DNA of 64,000 nt from Myxococcales bacterium. Lineage in GTDB: Bacteria; Myxococcota_A; Bradymonadia; UBA7976; UBA1532. This document shows, piece by piece, positions 26,291 to 35,464 of the stretch. The position numbers and the translations under genes were made by a program. Numbering within the stretch: position 1 is the stretch's first letter; the number at the start of each line of letters is the position of its first letter. Location: assembly GCA_002731825.1 (NCBI GenBank), contig PCCS01000013.1:57480-121479 (forward strand), in the 5' to 3' direction. The notes below the pieces were generated by a model that made no database searches, was not told where the DNA came from, and worked only from the letters and a program-made list of their open reading frames with translations.

Positions 26291-27028
26291 ATGAAATGTC
26301 CGAATTGCGCGAGCGACGTACCAGATTCATCAAACTTCTGTGGCGTCTGCGGATTTGATGTCCGGCCTGCTCGCGCTGCAGCAGCAAATTTGAACCAAAC
26401 GGTTGCTCTTGAACAGCCGTCAAATCCTGTTCAAACAGAGCCTGCCCCAAAAGATAATGGGGCAACGATGCACGATTCGGCACCGGAGCCGGTTCGTCAG
26501 CCAAAAGACTCCGTTGCCGCAAGCGCAGCCCAGAAAAAAGCGCCACCGGAGACGATGCAAACACCGGAAGAACAGCCGTCTAAAGAGTACGCGCCCTCTC
26601 CGGAAATTCAGTCAACGTCGTTCGATTTAAAAGTCTCCTCAATGCCCGCTAAGGGCGACTCATCACAGCCGGCGTCTCCCATCGAAGAAACATTTGCATC
26701 GATGCCCGCTTTAGAACCGCCCGCGCCAGGAAAGTTTCGCGAGACACAGTGGTTTATGGCCGCCCAAGATCCCGACCATATCGATAATATCGGTAATGTC
26801 GTCCTCGATGACCTTGAGGAGAACTATAAACCCGAAGACGGCACTTTAGACTCTCAAATCCGTGAAAAATTTTCTCTGAATGTGCCGAATTCTCAAGGAA
26901 CTAACGGCAATCGTGCTGCCCTTTCGCCCGGTGATAGTCGTGGGCCAGACAAGAAAGTCATTATTATTGTTGGCGCTGTTGCCCTAGCGGCAATTGTTGG
27001 TTATTTCGTACTCTCCGGCAGCCCATAG
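26291..27028 (+). CDS. Zinc-ribbon protein with disordered linker and C-terminal anchor
   Basis: From ATG 26291 (AGGA eight bases upstream) the protein has 245 residues. MKCPNCASDVPDSSNFCGVCG gives a four-cysteine zinc ribbon (3, 6, 17, 20). A long Ala/Pro/Gln/Ser/Glu linker follows, with a short ordered block (KFRETQWFMAAQDPDHIDNIGNV), and a single membrane helix lies at about 222-242. The plan matches the protein at 9819. It lies between acs and the RNase Y gene. Function unknown. Confidence 0.75.
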   Translation: MKCPNCASDVPDSSNFCGVCGFDVRPARAAAANLNQTVALEQPSNPVQTEPAPKDNGATMHDSAPEPVRQPKDSVAASAAQKKAPPETMQTPEEQPSKEYAPSPEIQSTSFDLKVSSMPAKGDSSQPASPIEETFASMPALEPPAPGKFRETQWFMAAQDPDHIDNIGNVVLDDLEENYKPEDGTLDSQIREKFSLNVPNSQGTNGNRAALSPGDSRGPDKKVIIIVGAVALAAIVGYFVLSGSP

Positions 27029-27183
27029 GTGATTTAATCGGCCATAAATATTTGCGTCGGGCGAGCCACATCGACACAATATAGGGCGTAGGGTATCATA
27101 TGGTTTGCGTGCATGAGTTGGATTGCTACGTTTGGGCCCATGATCCGAACTGAGCGTAAGCCGAGTGGAGATAAGGAGACAAC

Positions 27184-28734
27184 ATGATCATTGCAACCGC
27201 TGCAGCCAGTGCAGCCGTCGCAGCCGGGGCTGTTGTTTTAAACGATCGCCGGAAGCGCCAGCAACTCAGGGATGAAATCGAGCGGCGGAGTGCGTCGGGC
27301 GCAGGTCAGCTCGTCTCTCATCGGACCGGCGACCAGCCGAAGGGTGCCGCACGCGCTGAAGTCCTTCGCGACCGCCTTCAAAAGCAGCTGACCAGACGCG
27401 AAAAAGAGCTTGATGATGATCAGGCTAATTTGGAAAAGCGTAAGGCGAATCTTGATCGTCGTTTTTCGGGCATTAAAGAACGCAATGATGACTTGGCTGA
27501 GCGTTTTGCGACCATCAAGGAAAAACGCTCGTCGATTGAAGGCATTAAAGACGAAATAAAGCGCTTGGAAAGCCTCTTCACGGAGACCGTTGAGCAATCG
27601 GCTGGCGACACCTCTGAAGGTGCCCTAGAAGACCTAACACACGAGTTTATCGACCGGGCTCAGGTCACTTCGCAAAAAGCGGCTAAGAGTTTAATCACCA
27701 GCATTGTTGGCAAAAGCGAGTACGAGGCTAAGCGACTCATTGACATCGCCTGTCAACGGTATGGTATGCCATTGTCGGCCAACCGATTGGTCTCGACAGT
27801 CAGTCTGCCGACTAAAAAAAATCAGCAAGACCGCATACTCAGTGATGACGCGTCCGTACTTCAAGCGATTTTCGATGAGACAGAAGTCGAATTTATTAAT
27901 CAAGGCGAGGGGGTGTTCTTCATGCAAGCCCCCGATCCATACACGCGGGAAGTGGGCCGTTTAGCGTATGAGAAAATGGTTCGCTCAGGCGACATTTCGG
28001 AATCATCGGCGAAGACCTTTTCAGAGAAATCAAAAGTCAATTTGGACAAGATCGTTCGCGATGCGGGTCGACGGGCAGCCAGAATTTTGAACCTGAAAAA
28101 TGTGAACCCCGACATTCTTCACTTGGTTGGCAAGCTGCTCTACAGAACAAGTTATACACAGAATCAATGGCAGCATGCCATCGAGACAGCACATCTATGT
28201 GGGATGATGGCCGAGGAGATGGGCCTGGACGTGCGGATGGCCCATCGAGCCGCTTTGTTGCACGATATCGGTAAGGTTCTTTGGGCCGAGACTGAGGCAT
28301 GCGGAAGCCACGCTGTTTCGGGTGCTGCATTTGCTGCCGACCACGGCGAAGATTCCGATATTGTCCATCCGATTGCAGCACATCACAATGATGAGAAGCC
28401 TTCGACAGCCCTGGCCCATTTGGTCGCGGCTGCCGATGCGCTCAGTGGAGCGCGACCCGGTGCGCGTCGCGAGACGCTGGAATCGTACACGCAGCGGGTC
28501 GATGATATAGAGGCTATTTGCGAGCGCTTTCGTGACCGTGGTGTTCGACGAGCGTACGTGATTCAAGGGGGGCGCGAAGTGCGCCTTGAAGTGACGCCAA
28601 AGCGTGTCAACGACCAAGCTGCAATAAAGCTTGCCAGCGACATTGCCACAACCATCGAAGATGAGTGCGTATATCCAGGGCAGATTAAAGTGATTGTGAT
28701 GAGGGAAACGGTCTCAAGCGCATCGGCTAATTAG
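27184..28734 (+). CDS. rny: RNase Y-family HD-domain protein with degenerate KH domain
   Basis: RNase Y is a membrane-linked endoribonuclease starting mRNA decay. This 516-residue copy has the right order: a short hydrophobic N-terminus, a coiled coil at about 20-140, a KH-like part at about 196-260, and an HD domain with HD at 360-361 (RAALLHDIGK), AAHHNDEKPSTALAHLVAAADALSGARPGARRETLE and the C-terminal YPGQIKVIVMRET, all strongly conserved. The KH GxxG loop, usually GRIIGREGRN, is here QDRILSDDASV, so single-strand RNA binding through that loop should be lost. AAGGAGA before ATG 27184 fixes the start. The nuclease core looks intact. Confidence 0.87.
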   Translation: MIIATAAASAAVAAGAVVLNDRRKRQQLRDEIERRSASGAGQLVSHRTGDQPKGAARAEVLRDRLQKQLTRREKELDDDQANLEKRKANLDRRFSGIKERNDDLAERFATIKEKRSSIEGIKDEIKRLESLFTETVEQSAGDTSEGALEDLTHEFIDRAQVTSQKAAKSLITSIVGKSEYEAKRLIDIACQRYGMPLSANRLVSTVSLPTKKNQQDRILSDDASVLQAIFDETEVEFINQGEGVFFMQAPDPYTREVGRLAYEKMVRSGDISESSAKTFSEKSKVNLDKIVRDAGRRAARILNLKNVNPDILHLVGKLLYRTSYTQNQWQHAIETAHLCGMMAEEMGLDVRMAHRAALLHDIGKVLWAETEACGSHAVSGAAFAADHGEDSDIVHPIAAHHNDEKPSTALAHLVAAADALSGARPGARRETLESYTQRVDDIEAICERFRDRGVRRAYVIQGGREVRLEVTPKRVNDQAAIKLASDIATTIEDECVYPGQIKVIVMRETVSSASAN

Positions 28735-28753
28735 ACGTTTATTCACCCTGGCG

Positions 28754-31700
28754 TCATGCTTGCGTCGGTGATTCATCATAGCGCAACTTTTGGTCCTGAT
28801 AACGGGTGGCTAAATCCGGCTCACCTATAGCGATTAAGAAACTCACAAATGCTGATTGAATCGAAAGAGCGTCTGCGGTCGCGCCGAGGCCCAAGAGGTA
28901 TCTAAACAGGGCTTCGTAAAAACTTCTTACTTCGGGTAGACGAATTGCTGATGTCTCACGATCTGCATCGTAGTGCAGGTGCTCTTCAAACAAGTAGAGT
29001 AGTTCGCCAATATTGCCAACCGCGAAGGCCATTTCCCGATTTTCAGCCCGGACCCGAAGGTACTCCTCGAACATACTCAGACCCAATAGGTCGTCGAACA
29101 GTTCATGGAGTTCTTCGAAAACCCGATAATAATTGTTGAGCCCCCGATTGATTGAAATGGCGATTCGGACAGATTCTAATGACCGTTCAAGCCAAGCATT
29201 AAAGCCGTTTTCCGTTTCAGCTTCATCGGCCCTGCGTCGGCAAATTTTGCTGATTTCCACAAAGCATTCGTCAATTCGAGTTGTCCCATCCGGCATGCGC
29301 CCAAACAAATGGATGCAGTGTTCGACCATTTCGATCGCACGTTCATCGTTCGCCTCTTGCCTTGCCATACCCAGGAGGTGTTCGATTCGCATTTCGAGGC
29401 GTAGTGGATCGCTACCGGGCGAGAGTTGGTCGAGACTGCGAAAGCGATCTCGGATGGCGCGGTAGCGTCCTAAATCCCCTTGTTTTCGGTAGACTTCATG
29501 GAGGATAGCACCAACGACATGAAGATGATCCATGTCACCGGAACGTTCATAGAGTCGCATCGATCCCTCTAGGTATTCGATGGCTTCTCCTGCGCGGTCG
29601 TCTACTTCTAAGAGCATTTCGCCGAAGCGCAAATGCAAATAGGCTGCTTGTTCGACAGTCCATTGATCCTGACTGCTTTTGAGTATCCCAATACCCTGCT
29701 CGACAAAATCCATGGGGTCTTGACCCCGACGGGCCTCATATCGAGCTTCCGTCAAACTTAAGGTCGCTAAGCCATATGTGTCGCCGACCTGCTCATAGGA
29801 TTCCTTGGCCAATGTAAACAGTGTCCCGGAGCGCGCCATGGCACTGGGCAATTCTCGATCCAGCGCTTCATGAGCTGTATCGGCCAGAATTTGATGAAGA
29901 TTGAGCTCATCAGCCAAAATAATGATTCGCTCAGACAAATGTTCCATATGCTGAACAGAGAAGAATCCCTGGGCAAGAAATTCGGCCAACTCTGTAAGCC
30001 GAACAGGCTGCTGGTCGATTTGGATAGGCATCCATCGCTCCAACAGATCTGTGAGTCGTTCACGCGTCTCAATGACCACCGCTAGGGAACTTGTCGCAAC
30101 CCTGAGCTGAACCAGGGAGTCCTCCATGTTACTGGCTAATTCTTGAGCCAATTCTAACAGTTGCATGGATTCAGACAAAACGTCATTCAGAGGCTGAATG
30201 CTCGGCCCGAAACCTTCGCCAAACAAGTCTGGCACATAGAACTCACCACTCAGAATATTGTAATGGCTATCGACACGCACCTCTATGATCTCAGTTGCTC
30301 TTTTGACCATTAATTCTGCGAGAAAACCAAGTTGCTGATGTTCCTCACCGACCGAGATCGCGTCCTTCAGCATATCGTCGACGGCGTCTTGATCACCAAC
30401 TTGGATGAGCGCAACCAGCCACTCAATTCGGATTTGAATGCCTTCGCGAACGCCCCCAATGGCTTGTGCTTGATCGAGAATAAAGGGAAATAAGCGTCCA
30501 TGGAGTCCAGGCCACTCCCACTTAGCGAATGCCTCCGATAACCAAACATAAACGGGCAGTGCAAGCGCGGGCGAACAGAGATTAAGGGCATCAAGAATTC
30601 GGACTAAAGCGGCTCGTGCTGCATTCGTGTCTCCAGATGCGTAGCAGACTTCTAAGTAGACTCGAAGGGCTTCGAGCCGAACAGTTTCTTGTTCCATGCG
30701 AACAGCTAGGCCGAGCGCCATATCAGCTGTTGCACGGGCTTCGGCAAAATCACCCATGATCGCTTTAAATCGACTCTTCACACTGAGCATACGGACGCGA
30801 ATGTCTGCAAGACTGTGATTGAGTGTATGAGTGTTCTCAAATCGTTCCGCCAAGTTTAATTGAGCGTCAGCCTCAGTCAATGCTGCATAAATGCGGTGGC
30901 GCCTTTCACGATCTCTCTGTCTGCCATGCTGTCCGTACAATAGACCTGGCCCACCATCTAAATCGAATAGGCTTTCAACATAGGTCACAGCAGCTTCAGC
31001 CGCGTCACCATGTCGGCCAGCTGCCGAAAAGTGTCCGGCCGTGGCCCATAATGATTCTGTGGTCGCCCGGCGGGTCCGGTCTCGATATCGAGACTCGCTC
31101 CAGGTCTCTGTGACGTCGACACCTGCGACCTGGCCATCTCCCAGGGGTCCTGTCATTCGGGCATCAAGTCTCAATATTGTTGCAATCCGAACGTGTAATT
31201 CATCTCTGTCGTTCGGATCCATTAGGTCGGTCCATTGCCCAGCCAATTCCTCGGAGAGAAATGCCCAACCATCTGCTTCGGGTCTGATAAGACCGGTACG
31301 CGTGAGCAGTTCAATTCGCAGGGCGGCGGCGGCGTCTGGGACAGACCATATACGCGCCATCAATTCTGTAGTGAAGTGCTGGCCGACCAGCGCCGCTGTC
31401 TGAAGATCGGCTTGGACATCTGCACGGAGTTTGGGAAGTTGGCCGACAGCCAAAGACCAAAGTCCGTCGAAAGCCTCACCTGTCAGCCCGGCGGTACCTT
31501 TGGTCTTGCCGTCTCGACCACGCTTTAAGATGGTGATCCGATTGAGATGATCGACCAACGCATGTGCGACGAGTGGATTCCCGTTTATCTTATCCGAAAG
31601 TTCAATTTCGTGTGCTTCACTGAGTTTGACCCTATGACTCAATCCGTTGGTCAAGATCTCTGCGAGAGCGGCATCTTTAAGCTGAGCTATGGTATACGAT

Positions 31701-32317
31701 GCCTCGGGAATTGTCGGGGATGTGGCGTTCGACTTCGAGTTGCTGAGTGGTGTCGAACTGGCGCAAACCAGCAATAATTTGACGTCCGATTCAATGGCAA
31801 ATGCTTTTTCAAGAACATCGAGAAGCGCCTTTGATGCCGTGTCAATTCGGTGGATATCGTCAATGACCATTAAGATTGGATGGTGCCGGGCGACATCCAT
31901 TAAGAGACCAGCGTGAATTTCGGCACGGGACGGAGGTGGTGTTTGGCTCGGAACAGAGGGGAGCGCCGACACATGAGTGGCCGCATGTAAAAAGTCGATG
32001 CCGGGCAAGAGCCATGGAATCGCGGCATCCTTGTCGGCCCCATTCATACCCCATTCTATGACCCGTACACCCTCTGCTAGACGAGCCACCAACTCCTCAA
32101 GTTCGCCGTGATCTGACGGGCGCACAAGCGCTCTATCGCCACATCGAATCGAGACGATTGCAGCCTGGCCGTCGGCAGCTGATGCATCGTCGACAAAGTG
32201 GGCAAGTAGGTTGGATTTTCCAGTCCCCACACCGCTGACAATATGAATCAAGCGACCTGAGCCCGATTGGGCATCCAGCCAGGCTTGGCTGAGTTCCTCG
32301 AGACCTATTTCGTTCAT
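28754..32317 (-). CDS. Large STAND-like P-loop ATPase with TPR-type helical repeats
   Basis: The 1187-residue protein has a Walker A GVGTGKS (29-35) and Walker B HPILMVIDDIH (146-156), followed by the CASSTPL sensor-like strand, as in AAA16/STAND NTPases. From about residue 400 onward it is helical repeats resembling TPRs (HALADIRVRMLSVKSRFKAIMGDFAEARATADMALG, YLEGSMRLYERSGD). No effector domain is seen at either end. The start overlaps the end of the pseudokinase/FGE gene by ATGA, so the two are made together. Such NTPases switch on oligomerisation after ligand sensing; what this one senses or triggers is unknown. Confidence 0.85.
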   Translation of the reverse strand: MNEIGLEELSQAWLDAQSGSGRLIHIVSGVGTGKSNLLAHFVDDASAADGQAAIVSIRCGDRALVRPSDHGELEELVARLAEGVRVIEWGMNGADKDAAIPWLLPGIDFLHAATHVSALPSVPSQTPPPSRAEIHAGLLMDVARHHPILMVIDDIHRIDTASKALLDVLEKAFAIESDVKLLLVCASSTPLSNSKSNATSPTIPEASYTIAQLKDAALAEILTNGLSHRVKLSEAHEIELSDKINGNPLVAHALVDHLNRITILKRGRDGKTKGTAGLTGEAFDGLWSLAVGQLPKLRADVQADLQTAALVGQHFTTELMARIWSVPDAAAALRIELLTRTGLIRPEADGWAFLSEELAGQWTDLMDPNDRDELHVRIATILRLDARMTGPLGDGQVAGVDVTETWSESRYRDRTRRATTESLWATAGHFSAAGRHGDAAEAAVTYVESLFDLDGGPGLLYGQHGRQRDRERRHRIYAALTEADAQLNLAERFENTHTLNHSLADIRVRMLSVKSRFKAIMGDFAEARATADMALGLAVRMEQETVRLEALRVYLEVCYASGDTNAARAALVRILDALNLCSPALALPVYVWLSEAFAKWEWPGLHGRLFPFILDQAQAIGGVREGIQIRIEWLVALIQVGDQDAVDDMLKDAISVGEEHQQLGFLAELMVKRATEIIEVRVDSHYNILSGEFYVPDLFGEGFGPSIQPLNDVLSESMQLLELAQELASNMEDSLVQLRVATSSLAVVIETRERLTDLLERWMPIQIDQQPVRLTELAEFLAQGFFSVQHMEHLSERIIILADELNLHQILADTAHEALDRELPSAMARSGTLFTLAKESYEQVGDTYGLATLSLTEARYEARRGQDPMDFVEQGIGILKSSQDQWTVEQAAYLHLRFGEMLLEVDDRAGEAIEYLEGSMRLYERSGDMDHLHVVGAILHEVYRKQGDLGRYRAIRDRFRSLDQLSPGSDPLRLEMRIEHLLGMARQEANDERAIEMVEHCIHLFGRMPDGTTRIDECFVEISKICRRRADEAETENGFNAWLERSLESVRIAISINRGLNNYYRVFEELHELFDDLLGLSMFEEYLRVRAENREMAFAVGNIGELLYLFEEHLHYDADRETSAIRLPEVRSFYEALFRYLLGLGATADALSIQSAFVSFLIAIGEPDLATRYQDQKLRYDESPTQA

Positions 32318-34656
32318 TTCTTCGGTCCTATAGAGCGCGCACAGCGAAAGCCAAGATCACCGCGAGCCATGTTTTTTGTCAGATCGTCTTTCCGCGTGAC
32401 CCGGAGACGATCGCTGGCTGAGATCCAGCCACCACCAAAGGCATACATGCCTCGAGTGGATTTAGACTGCGTCCATTCGCGGACATTACCAGCCAGGTTG
32501 ATTGCTCCGAACGGGCTATCCACGTCAGCAAATGCTTTTACGGGCGCCGCATATTTAAAACCGTCTATTGAATTAGGGGCTTCAGATTCGCCTCTGAATT
32601 GACCCAAGTTAGCCCGCTTTATTTTTGGGTCATTGGGTGATTCATCACCCCATGGGTAGATTCTGTCACCCCCCGGTCCGCGCGTTGCATATTGGAGCTC
32701 TTCAATGGTTGGGAGCCGCTTTTTGGCAAAGGTGCAGTAGCGCTTTGCATTGATAAAACTCACGCCAGTCGCCGGAAAATGACTCACATCGAAGTATGGC
32801 CGTCTTTGCTGACAAATCCCTGATTTAATGCAGTCTTCAAATTTCCCTTGTGCAACCTCGTAGGTATCCAAAAAGAATCTATCGATGACTAATTCATCAT
32901 CTCTAATTTCCGATTTTATCGCGGAGCAATCCGCTCGCATAGCCGGTGTATTTCGATTGGCCTTACACATGGTTTCTAATCGAGCGGCCTGAGCCGTATT
33001 CAGGCCAAGCTTAAGTATACCTCTAGCTATAAAAACCATCCCCTCTGGCGTGTTTATGTTCATGTTCTGCGACCCAATTTGAGGTGCTGAATCCGACTGT
33101 GCAGATGCATTGAGCGGTTTGACTTGACTGCCCATATCGAGGCCTTGGGCAGCATCGACTACGGCTGATGTCGTTGACTGGGTATCCTTATCTGTTGTTT
33201 TGAGACCGGCATCTTTGCGCACTGTGCCTGCAGTGGGGCTGAGTGTACGTTGTGACACATCGGCGTCAGTGGACACAGCTTGTCTAATTGCTGCATCTGA
33301 GCGTTTTTCAATTTTGATATTCGACTCCGCAATTATCTTTGAATTCGGTACTGGCATAGACTCCGCGAGGGCTACGGCGGCTGTTTTCTCATTTTTCAAC
33401 GCTGCCACTGCCATTGAGTCATCGACAGGTGTCTTGCTCTGCTCGAGGAACCAAGCGCCAGTGAGACCGCCGATGAGGACTAAAACTGCGATAAAGGCCA
33501 GTACGGGTATCAGTCCTATGCGCACATTATCTGAACGCGATTGAGCGCTTCGCGTTGGCTGACTCGCTTGTGTTGACGTGGCTAGTGACGACTCGACAGG
33601 TTCCGCTGGGATTTCTGGTGGTGCTTCGGAAATCCCAAAATCGTCCAAATCATATTTGGTTTGATTTGGCTCTACGATATGACTGGTTTCGGAACCAGGC
33701 TGGAATGGGACATGCAGAGCAGAGATGGACAGGTCGATGCGCATCCGCAGGTTGTCTAGGTCGCGGAGTTTAGTTTGACTCCGCGACAACGTGTCTTGTG
33801 CAACCTCAATCTGTTCATCGCGCACATAGAGCCAATCTCGGATAAAACGCTGATGAGTCTCAAGTTCTCGGAGGCGGACTCGTTGTTGCTCAACTTCTTC
33901 GATAAAGCTCGATTCGCAGTCCAGGATCTGCTGTGTTTCTCGAAATCGGCTGGCCAGAGCCTTTTCGAGAATTGGTGCGAGTCGTTCGAGCCCCATCCGT
34001 GCACTGTCCGGTCGAGGTCCGGACAAAATGGCATCGAGCATCTCATCTACAGTTGCCTCTTCCATTTCACCGATTCCTAAATCGGCGACTTCAACCTGTC
34101 GTGTGTCATCTTTCAGCAGAGTTTTCGTCAAGTCGAATAAGGCGGCGAGATCGGCTTGTCTTACAGTCTCTGATCGAGACGTGGGTGGCTGCCAATTAGA
34201 CAACCGGACATCCGGATAGCCATCCTCATTTAGAGCGAGTCTAAAGGCGGACGCCGAGACTTTCCCATGGCCAATTCCGCGGGCGTGAGTTCGCGCAATG
34301 AGGACCCAGCATTGAACCGAAATGCTCAAGGCCTCTAGACGTTGAACCGTCCCAGACGGTCTTGCGAGCGCTTTATCAAGCGGGTCTCCAGGTGTCATCT
34401 CGAAAAGGATCCAGGCCGGGATCCCTTTCTCACTCATGATAATGGGTGGCCAAGGATTATCTTCGGTCTGGACAAGCGATTGAATCCAGCTGGTGTCGAG
34501 TTCATCCGGCGAATCGATTGTGACCAGTTCACCGACAACGCCTGTCGCGGGCATGCGTGCTTCGAACCGGCTAAAGCCTGTGCCGCCACTGATACGCTTT
34601 ATGCATTCCAAGCCGTCGATCGCTGGAAAACTTTCTTTTTTCGGCCGCTTATTCAT
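32314..34656 (-). CDS. Pseudokinase - coiled coil - TM - FGE-sulfatase-like protein
   Basis: This 780-residue protein has three parts. Residues about 10-230 follow the Ser/Thr kinase fold (RISGGTGFSRFEARM, ILFEMTPGDPLDKAL, ARTHARGIGHGKVSASAF). The catalytic HRD is H-G-K and DFG reads LSNW, so it should be inactive. A charged coiled coil at about 255-330 leads to one membrane helix at about 379-402. The outer part at about 535-780 is an FGE-sulfatase/SUMF1 fold: PEGMVFIARG, IDRFFLDTYEVAQGKFEDC, LPTIEELQYATRGPGGDRIYPWGDE, INLAGNVREWTQS, GLGFRCARS-like DLGFRCARS. The active-site cysteine pair of true FGE is not present. It probably links an outside signal to the ATPase partner. Confidence 0.85.
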   Translation of the reverse strand: MNKRPKKESFPAIDGLECIKRISGGTGFSRFEARMPATGVVGELVTIDSPDELDTSWIQSLVQTEDNPWPPIIMSEKGIPAWILFEMTPGDPLDKALARPSGTVQRLEALSISVQCWVLIARTHARGIGHGKVSASAFRLALNEDGYPDVRLSNWQPPTSRSETVRQADLAALFDLTKTLLKDDTRQVEVADLGIGEMEEATVDEMLDAILSGPRPDSARMGLERLAPILEKALASRFRETQQILDCESSFIEEVEQQRVRLRELETHQRFIRDWLYVRDEQIEVAQDTLSRSQTKLRDLDNLRMRIDLSISALHVPFQPGSETSHIVEPNQTKYDLDDFGISEAPPEIPAEPVESSLATSTQASQPTRSAQSRSDNVRIGLIPVLAFIAVLVLIGGLTGAWFLEQSKTPVDDSMAVAALKNEKTAAVALAESMPVPNSKIIAESNIKIEKRSDAAIRQAVSTDADVSQRTLSPTAGTVRKDAGLKTTDKDTQSTTSAVVDAAQGLDMGSQVKPLNASAQSDSAPQIGSQNMNINTPEGMVFIARGILKLGLNTAQAARLETMCKANRNTPAMRADCSAIKSEIRDDELVIDRFFLDTYEVAQGKFEDCIKSGICQQRRPYFDVSHFPATGVSFINAKRYCTFAKKRLPTIEELQYATRGPGGDRIYPWGDESPNDPKIKRANLGQFRGESEAPNSIDGFKYAAPVKAFADVDSPFGAINLAGNVREWTQSKSTRGMYAFGGGWISASDRLRVTRKDDLTKNMARGDLGFRCARSIGPKK

Positions 34657-34670
34657 CGGGGCACCATATT

Positions 34671-34714
34671 CTAGCGCGCCCTCGTGCGCAAGCGCGCGCG
34701 TGCGGCGCGACTAG
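34671..34714 (-). promoter_or_regulatory. GC-rich inverted repeat in the leader of the pseudokinase gene
   Basis: On the minus strand CTAGTCGCGCC (34714-34704) can pair with GGCGCGCTAG (34680-34671) apart from one bulged T, enclosing a CG-alternating loop that can itself pair. It ends 15 bases before the ATG at 34656, so in RNA it would form a strong hairpin close to the ribosome site. No T-run follows, so a simple terminator is less likely than attenuation or leader control. Confidence 0.5.
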
Positions 34715-34762
34715 CGCCTGAACGAGAAAGACGAGATGCCGCTCTACCCACATTGAGAAACC

Positions 34763-35452
34763 CTATGAATCTTGAGCGGTCAACCGGGATTCCCATTGCT
34801 GTAACTTAGCTTCGACTCGGATGGCTCGGCTTGCAGGTACACGCCGACCGGTCTCAAGAATTTGCTGCGTGATGGTCTCGTCAATATTGAGCGCTTGGCC
34901 AACCTCACGTATGGACAGGCCGAGTGCAAGTCGCGCGCGGTTGAGCCGAACACCGATGGACTCATCCGCCCGTTTTGACGTTGGTCGACTTTGCGCCTGA
35001 GCCGTGGTCTGCCCTTGTTCTTGTTCTTGTTCTTGTTCTTGTTCTTGTTCTTGTTCTTGTTCTTGTTCTTGTTCTGGCTCTGCGCTCGGCGAGGAGATGT
35101 GCTCATTGATTCTGGTGACGATAGGTCTGGCGTCTTGATCAGATGCATCAGCTGCCGACAAAACATCAGGTCCACTTGCGTCAGCCGATGACGTCATCGG
35201 GTCCCCTTTGAAATGCGTCGGAGACCGCTCCTCTGAAACTTGTTTTGGTATGGACTGGATCAATTCAATTATTTCCGATCGAAAATCCTCTATCCGCTCC
35301 ATTAAAGGATCGGGGTCTTGTGTCGTCTGCTCGAGTCCACTCGTGATCAAACGCCGCATGACCTCTGCACGGGTTTGCCCGGTTTCGCTGGCCATTCGAT
35401 TGAGCTGTTCGATGATGCCGTCTGAAAGGCGGATGCTGATCTGACCAGACAT
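34763..35452 (-). CDS. Ribbon-helix-helix / HTH dual DNA-binding regulator with (EQ)n linker
   Basis: The 229-residue protein starts with a CopG-type ribbon-helix-helix (SGQISIRLSDGIIEQLNRMA, then ETGQTRAEVMRRLITSGLEQ, to about 46). A polar middle containing about ten Glu-Gln pairs follows, then an XRE-like HTH at about 165-225 (IGVRLNRARLALGLSIREVGQALNIDETITQQILETGRR). Two DNA-binding folds in one chain are uncommon. GGAG precedes ATG 35452. The promoter just upstream contains an 18-bp palindrome between -35 and -10, so negative autoregulation is likely. It lies upstream of the pseudokinase/ATPase pair on the same strand and may control it. Confidence 0.8.
   Translation of the reverse strand: MSGQISIRLSDGIIEQLNRMASETGQTRAEVMRRLITSGLEQTTQDPDPLMERIEDFRSEIIELIQSIPKQVSEERSPTHFKGDPMTSSADASGPDVLSAADASDQDARPIVTRINEHISSPSAEPEQEQEQEQEQEQEQEQEQEQGQTTAQAQSRPTSKRADESIGVRLNRARLALGLSIREVGQALNIDETITQQILETGRRVPASRAIRVEAKLQQWESRLTAQDS
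35014..35073. repeat. Hexanucleotide microsatellite, ten CTTGTT units
   Basis: Ten exact copies of CTTGTT (+ strand; GAACAA on the coding strand) run without interruption and encode Glu-Gln pairs in the linker of the RHH-HTH regulator. Because the unit is six bases, slippage changes linker length without frameshift. Confidence 0.95.
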
Positions 35453-35464
35453 GGTTTATCTCCG

